DNA of 64,000 bases, taken from assembly GCA_023079485.1 (NCBI GenBank), contig CM041090.1, positions 10,972,519 to 11,036,518 of the forward strand, in the 5' to 3' direction. The first letter of the stretch is position 1. Each line of letters begins with the position of its first letter. This document shows positions 60,810 to 64,000 of the stretch, piece by piece. The notes below the pieces were generated by a model that searched no databases, was not told the DNA's origin, and saw nothing but the letters and a program-made list of their open reading frames with translations. The position numbers were made by a program, and so were the translations under genes. The DNA is from Archilochus colubris (Eukaryota > Chordata > Aves > Apodiformes > Trochilidae).

Positions 60810-61480
60810 GGGACCTGGGAGTCTGGATTGCCAGGAAGCTGAACATGAGCCAGCAGTGTGCCCAGGTGGCCAAGAAAGCCAATGGCATCCTGGCCTGTAT
60901 CAGGAACAGCGTGGCCAGCAGGTCCAAGGAAGTGATTCTGCCCCTGTGCTCAGCCCTGGTGAGGCCACAGCTCGAGTACTGTGTCCGGTTCTGGGCACCC
61001 CAGTTCAGGAAGGATATCGAGGTCCTGGAGCAGGTCCAAAGGAGGGCAACCAGGCTGGTGAAGGGACTCGAGCACAGACCCTATGAGGAGAGGCTGAGGG
61101 AGCTGGGGGTGTTCAGCCTGGAGGAGGCTCAGGGGAGACCTCATCACTCTCTACAACTCCCTGAAAGGAGGTTGGAGCCAGGTGGGGGTTGGGCTCTTTT
61201 GCCAGATGACTTTCAACAAGACAAGAGGGCAGGGTCTCAAGTTGTGCCAGGGGAAGTTTAAGTTAGATATTAGAAAGAATTTCTTTACGCAAAGAGTGAT
61301 CCGGCATTGGAATGGGCTGCCCAGGGAAGTAGTGGATTCTCCGTGTCTGGAGATATTCCAAAAGAGACTGGATGTGGCACTCAGTGCCATGGTCTAGCAA
61401 CCGCAACGGTGGTTCAAGGGTTGGACTCGATGATCTCTGAGGTCCCTTCCAACCCAGCCAATTCTATGATTCTATGATTC
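60810..61480 (+). mobile_element. CR1 LINE, plus strand, about 670 bp
   Basis: Starts at GGGACCTGGGAGTCTGGATT, in the ORF2 C-terminal region, and ends with ATTCTATGATTCTATGATTC. It is collinear with the 46.15-47.34 kb copy from that point on, and by eye the coding part is close to it. The 5' side is truncated. Confidence 0.95.
60845..61140 (+). pseudogene. CR1 ORF2 C-terminal remnant
   Basis: An open frame from 60845 encodes [40 protein letters not shown] and [20 protein letters not shown], the conserved C-terminal part of CR1 ORF2 that lies after the polymerase palm. The ancestral sense is lost near 61120, where an AGAAG segment present in relatives is missing, and the frame then drifts to a stop at 61261. 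The catalytic motifs are not included, so this is a fossil with no activity. Confidence 0.88.
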
Positions 61481-64000
61481 ACTGAGGATCCCAGTTTTCC
61501 CTGAGTGCAGCCTGACTTCCTTTGGGTACAGCTCAGAACTAGCTTTCTCTGGGACATTTCATCCACAGTGGTCTCTGAAGGATATGGAGAAGCTGTGCAG
61601 AAAGGGCCTGATCACACTCACCCACACCCTGTAGCCACCCATAGGACATTCACAGCCAGCCAAGGTAAACTGCATGAGCTGTACTCCTCAGTTCACAGCC
61701 AGATCAGATCTCTAGACCAAAAGCAGTGAGGGAAGAGTGGCAGAACCTTAACTCCTTGTGAGGAGCTGAAGACAGAACTTGCTGCAGAGGACCCAGACTC
61801 CTGGAGGATGTCCTCACCTCCAGGGAGAATGTCTCTTGTGGGTTTTCCTTTCAGAATTTCTGCTGTAGCACAGCCTTGGCATCTGTCATCTCTGTATTTT
61901 AAGATTGCTTTCCCTGCCCTCCCCTTCCTCAAAATATCACCTTCAGTTATCTGTCTCCACTTCCCTGAGTGCTTCCCAAACAGTGGACTTAACCTTGCTG
62001 CTGTCTGTAGTCCCTTTGAGCACCAATGTGTGATGACTCAGATCTCCTGAGGCTACCCCTAGTGCTTTCATCCAGAAGGGATGAAATGGATCCAGGAAGC
62101 TGCCTCTCTAAATTCTTTGGAAATTACTTGAACTCAGCATGTGCTCCTTTCCCTTTCTTCAAGGCTTCATGACTTCCACTCTTGCTTTGTAGAGAGAGTG
62201 GGGCCCCATGGTTAGTTGCTCTTCTTTTTTGAGTTTTTTTGCCACAGTCTTGCATTAAGTGATTCTGTTGTGATACTGTAGGGGCACAGGAGACATAAGC
62301 TCTGCTCTCAGTGGGCCCTTTTAAAAGGGGACAAAGTCCTTCAAACACCCACAAAGATTTAAGTTTTTAATTTTTAAGCCAATGAACAGATAATTTGTCC
62401 ACAGTCACAATATTTGTGCTATTAATGGAGCTGTGCCCTAAGGGAATTCACTTGCCTGGCTTATATTACAGGACTTTCCTGTGTGAGCAGATGCCTCAGG
62501 CTGTGATACCCTGTGTTCATCCTAGTCAGAGACTCACACCCCCTCTCTTGCAGGAGGAAAATGCTGCATCTTTGGCAAACTGGGGTGGAATTTTAGGTGG
62601 CACAGCAGGAATAGAACCCAGGACTTGTGTTGACTCATTGGTACGCTGCAAATTTTGGACTTGTCTGTCCAAAACTTTGGATTACATCAGTGGGATAAGT
62701 GATATAAAATTGCAGTTCTGTCAGGAAGGATGTTAGATTGGTTTGCTCTCACTGTGTCCTAATGTGTGTGACTGCACAGGAGTGTGGTAGCAACACCTCT
62801 CACCTTCAGCCTATTGTTGTAGTGGAAAAAAATAATACAGAAATATCATGTAATTATTTAGAAAAAAGGTTGTGTTGTTGTTTGGTTTTTTGTTTTTTTT
62901 TAAGGCTCCCAATTCTCTTCTCACCAGTTGTAGTCCAGGAAACCGTGTTAATTAAGCACTGTGTAAATTTGCAGCTCTCTATAAATGTAAAGTCAATAGT
63001 AATGATAACAGCAGCAAAGTCCTTAGTCTACCTTTGCTAAGAACCCAAGGCTGCTAACTTCTTGATAAGGTCACTTGCTTTGCCTGGGCACCTCCTCTCT
63101 GTGTGAAAACAAGGGGAGCAGAACAGAAGATAAATTCTTGTTCCCTGACAGAACAGGAAACACGAAAAACATGAGATTTCCAGCAGGTGATGATGGAAGG
63201 CAGTGACCTGAAAGACTCTTAAAATCTACTGTGGAGGCCTTAGCCCTTCAACTGCAGGCTGCCAACACACACTTCTAGGAAATTAAAATCTTAACAAACA
63301 CCTCCTGGTTAATGGTATCCTGCAATATTTCAGAAGTGCCTGAGAAAGGGGAATTCCCAGTAACCTGATGGAGTGAGCAACATTGCATTTCTGGAGGATG
63401 AAGTGAATGATGAGATGATGGCTTCTGTGGCTGACCTGCCTGAGATCTGGCCTCCACCAGCTGCTTTTTCCAGTTTCTGGGGCTCACATTAGGGTCACCC
63501 AGTCTGTGTGGACCACACCTCCACCTCTGCCCAGACATTCTGCTGCCTCTGCTCCCTCTTCTACTTTCCACTGTGGTGATTCCCTTAAGGGCAGGAATGC
63601 TGCAGTTAGCTGTGGGTGGCTCCATGCAGGCTGCTTCTCTTCCACCAGCTCCTCTTTTACCCTGGTTTACTGACATCTGACTGGGCTCCATCATGACCTT
63701 CCCAAAGAGTTCACTTGTAGACATGAGACCCCAGAAATAATTCCCTTTCCTCCTCCCTGCCTACCTCTCAGGCTCTCATCTTGCCCAATGGAAGCTCCAC
63801 CATAACTTTTGGGTTTTTTCTTTGCTCTGCTTCTGCAGTAAATCAAGCCCATCTGCATATCAGTTCCCTCCTGGTTTCTTCTTCCCTGACCTCTGCCTCC
63901 TAACCTGTCCCTAGGACCACTTACCTTCAGGGCAGGGAGAACCCTCCTTAAGTGCCTATTCCAAAGGTGGAGCTCCTACTGTTAAATAATAATGATATAG
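61481..64000. other. Non-coding sequence at the right end
   Basis: No recognised gene. It includes a possible ancient SINE-like fragment (62.4-62.65 kb) and a 149-codon minus-strand open frame at 63275-63724 without any known motif. Confidence 0.45.
62385..62655 (+). repeat. Possible ancient MIR/L2-like fragment
   Basis: The phrase AATTTGTCCACAGTCACAAT followed about 200 bp later by GGAATAGAACCCAGGACTTG and TTGACTCATTGGTACGCTGC resembles the order found in old amniote SINE/LINE 3' regions (a CCAAGGTCACA-like phrase, then GAACCCAGG). Divergence is high and the boundaries are uncertain. Confidence 0.3.

Noticed and set aside
1..64000. tRNA, rRNA, snRNA, CRISPR arrays, operons or phage-like systems
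   Set aside because: I scanned for these by eye and found none. The window shows no prokaryotic or organellar features, and I found no evidence of an undescribed multi-gene system.

Overview
This window looks like nuclear DNA from a bird. The strongest evidence is a set of CR1 LINE copies that end in the avian-type 3' terminus (a run reading GGTTGGAAGGGACCT near the end, then tandem ATTCTATG octamers). A retroviral solo LTR of avian ERVL type sits beside them, and GC-rich promoter islands stand in AT-rich non-coding DNA. There is no prokaryotic gene layout, operon, CRISPR array or phage. No complete host protein-coding gene could be recognised. The only convincing coding similarity is to broken CR1 reverse-transcriptase reading frames.

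Layout. Bases 1 to about 30.5 kb are AT-rich, intron-like or intergenic sequence with few transposons: two young CR1 3' ends (8.25-8.63 and 10.80-11.09 kb), one eroded CR1 scrap at 17.5 kb, an AT-rich palindrome at 16.1 kb, a compact regulatory-looking patch at 24.0-24.8 kb (RFX-like half palindrome, perfect CRE, and two inverted ZNF143-type motifs), and a G-rich tandem repeat at 27.1 kb. From about 30.5 to 33.2 kb an A-rich and purine-rich run passes into a strong CpG island, probably a promoter. A good minus-strand splice donor at 30.83 kb suggests that a first exon may be transcribed leftward, which would make the left 30 kb its first intron. This is inference.

From 35.7 to 61.5 kb the sequence is much richer in mobile elements: CR1 copies of several ages and both orientations, two with recognisable reverse-transcriptase segments, a 957-bp ERVL-type solo LTR with a 5-bp target duplication (51.0-52.0 kb), and a second truncated LTR of the same family (44.06-44.52 kb). 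A second CpG island lies at about 58.15-59.2 kb. It carries two strong CTCF-type motifs in divergent orientation, a hexanucleotide repeat and, at its edge, a 13-bp minisatellite. The right end (61.5-64 kb) is unremarkable apart from a possible ancient SINE-like fragment.

Nothing here amounts to a new multi-gene biological system. The most useful leads are cis-regulatory and structural: the divergent CTCF pair in the second island, the ZNF143/CRE/RFX patch, the triplicated ETS motif unit in the first island, and the LTR with an internal duplication. All calls were made by eye, without alignment software. Identities are approximate unless a count is given.
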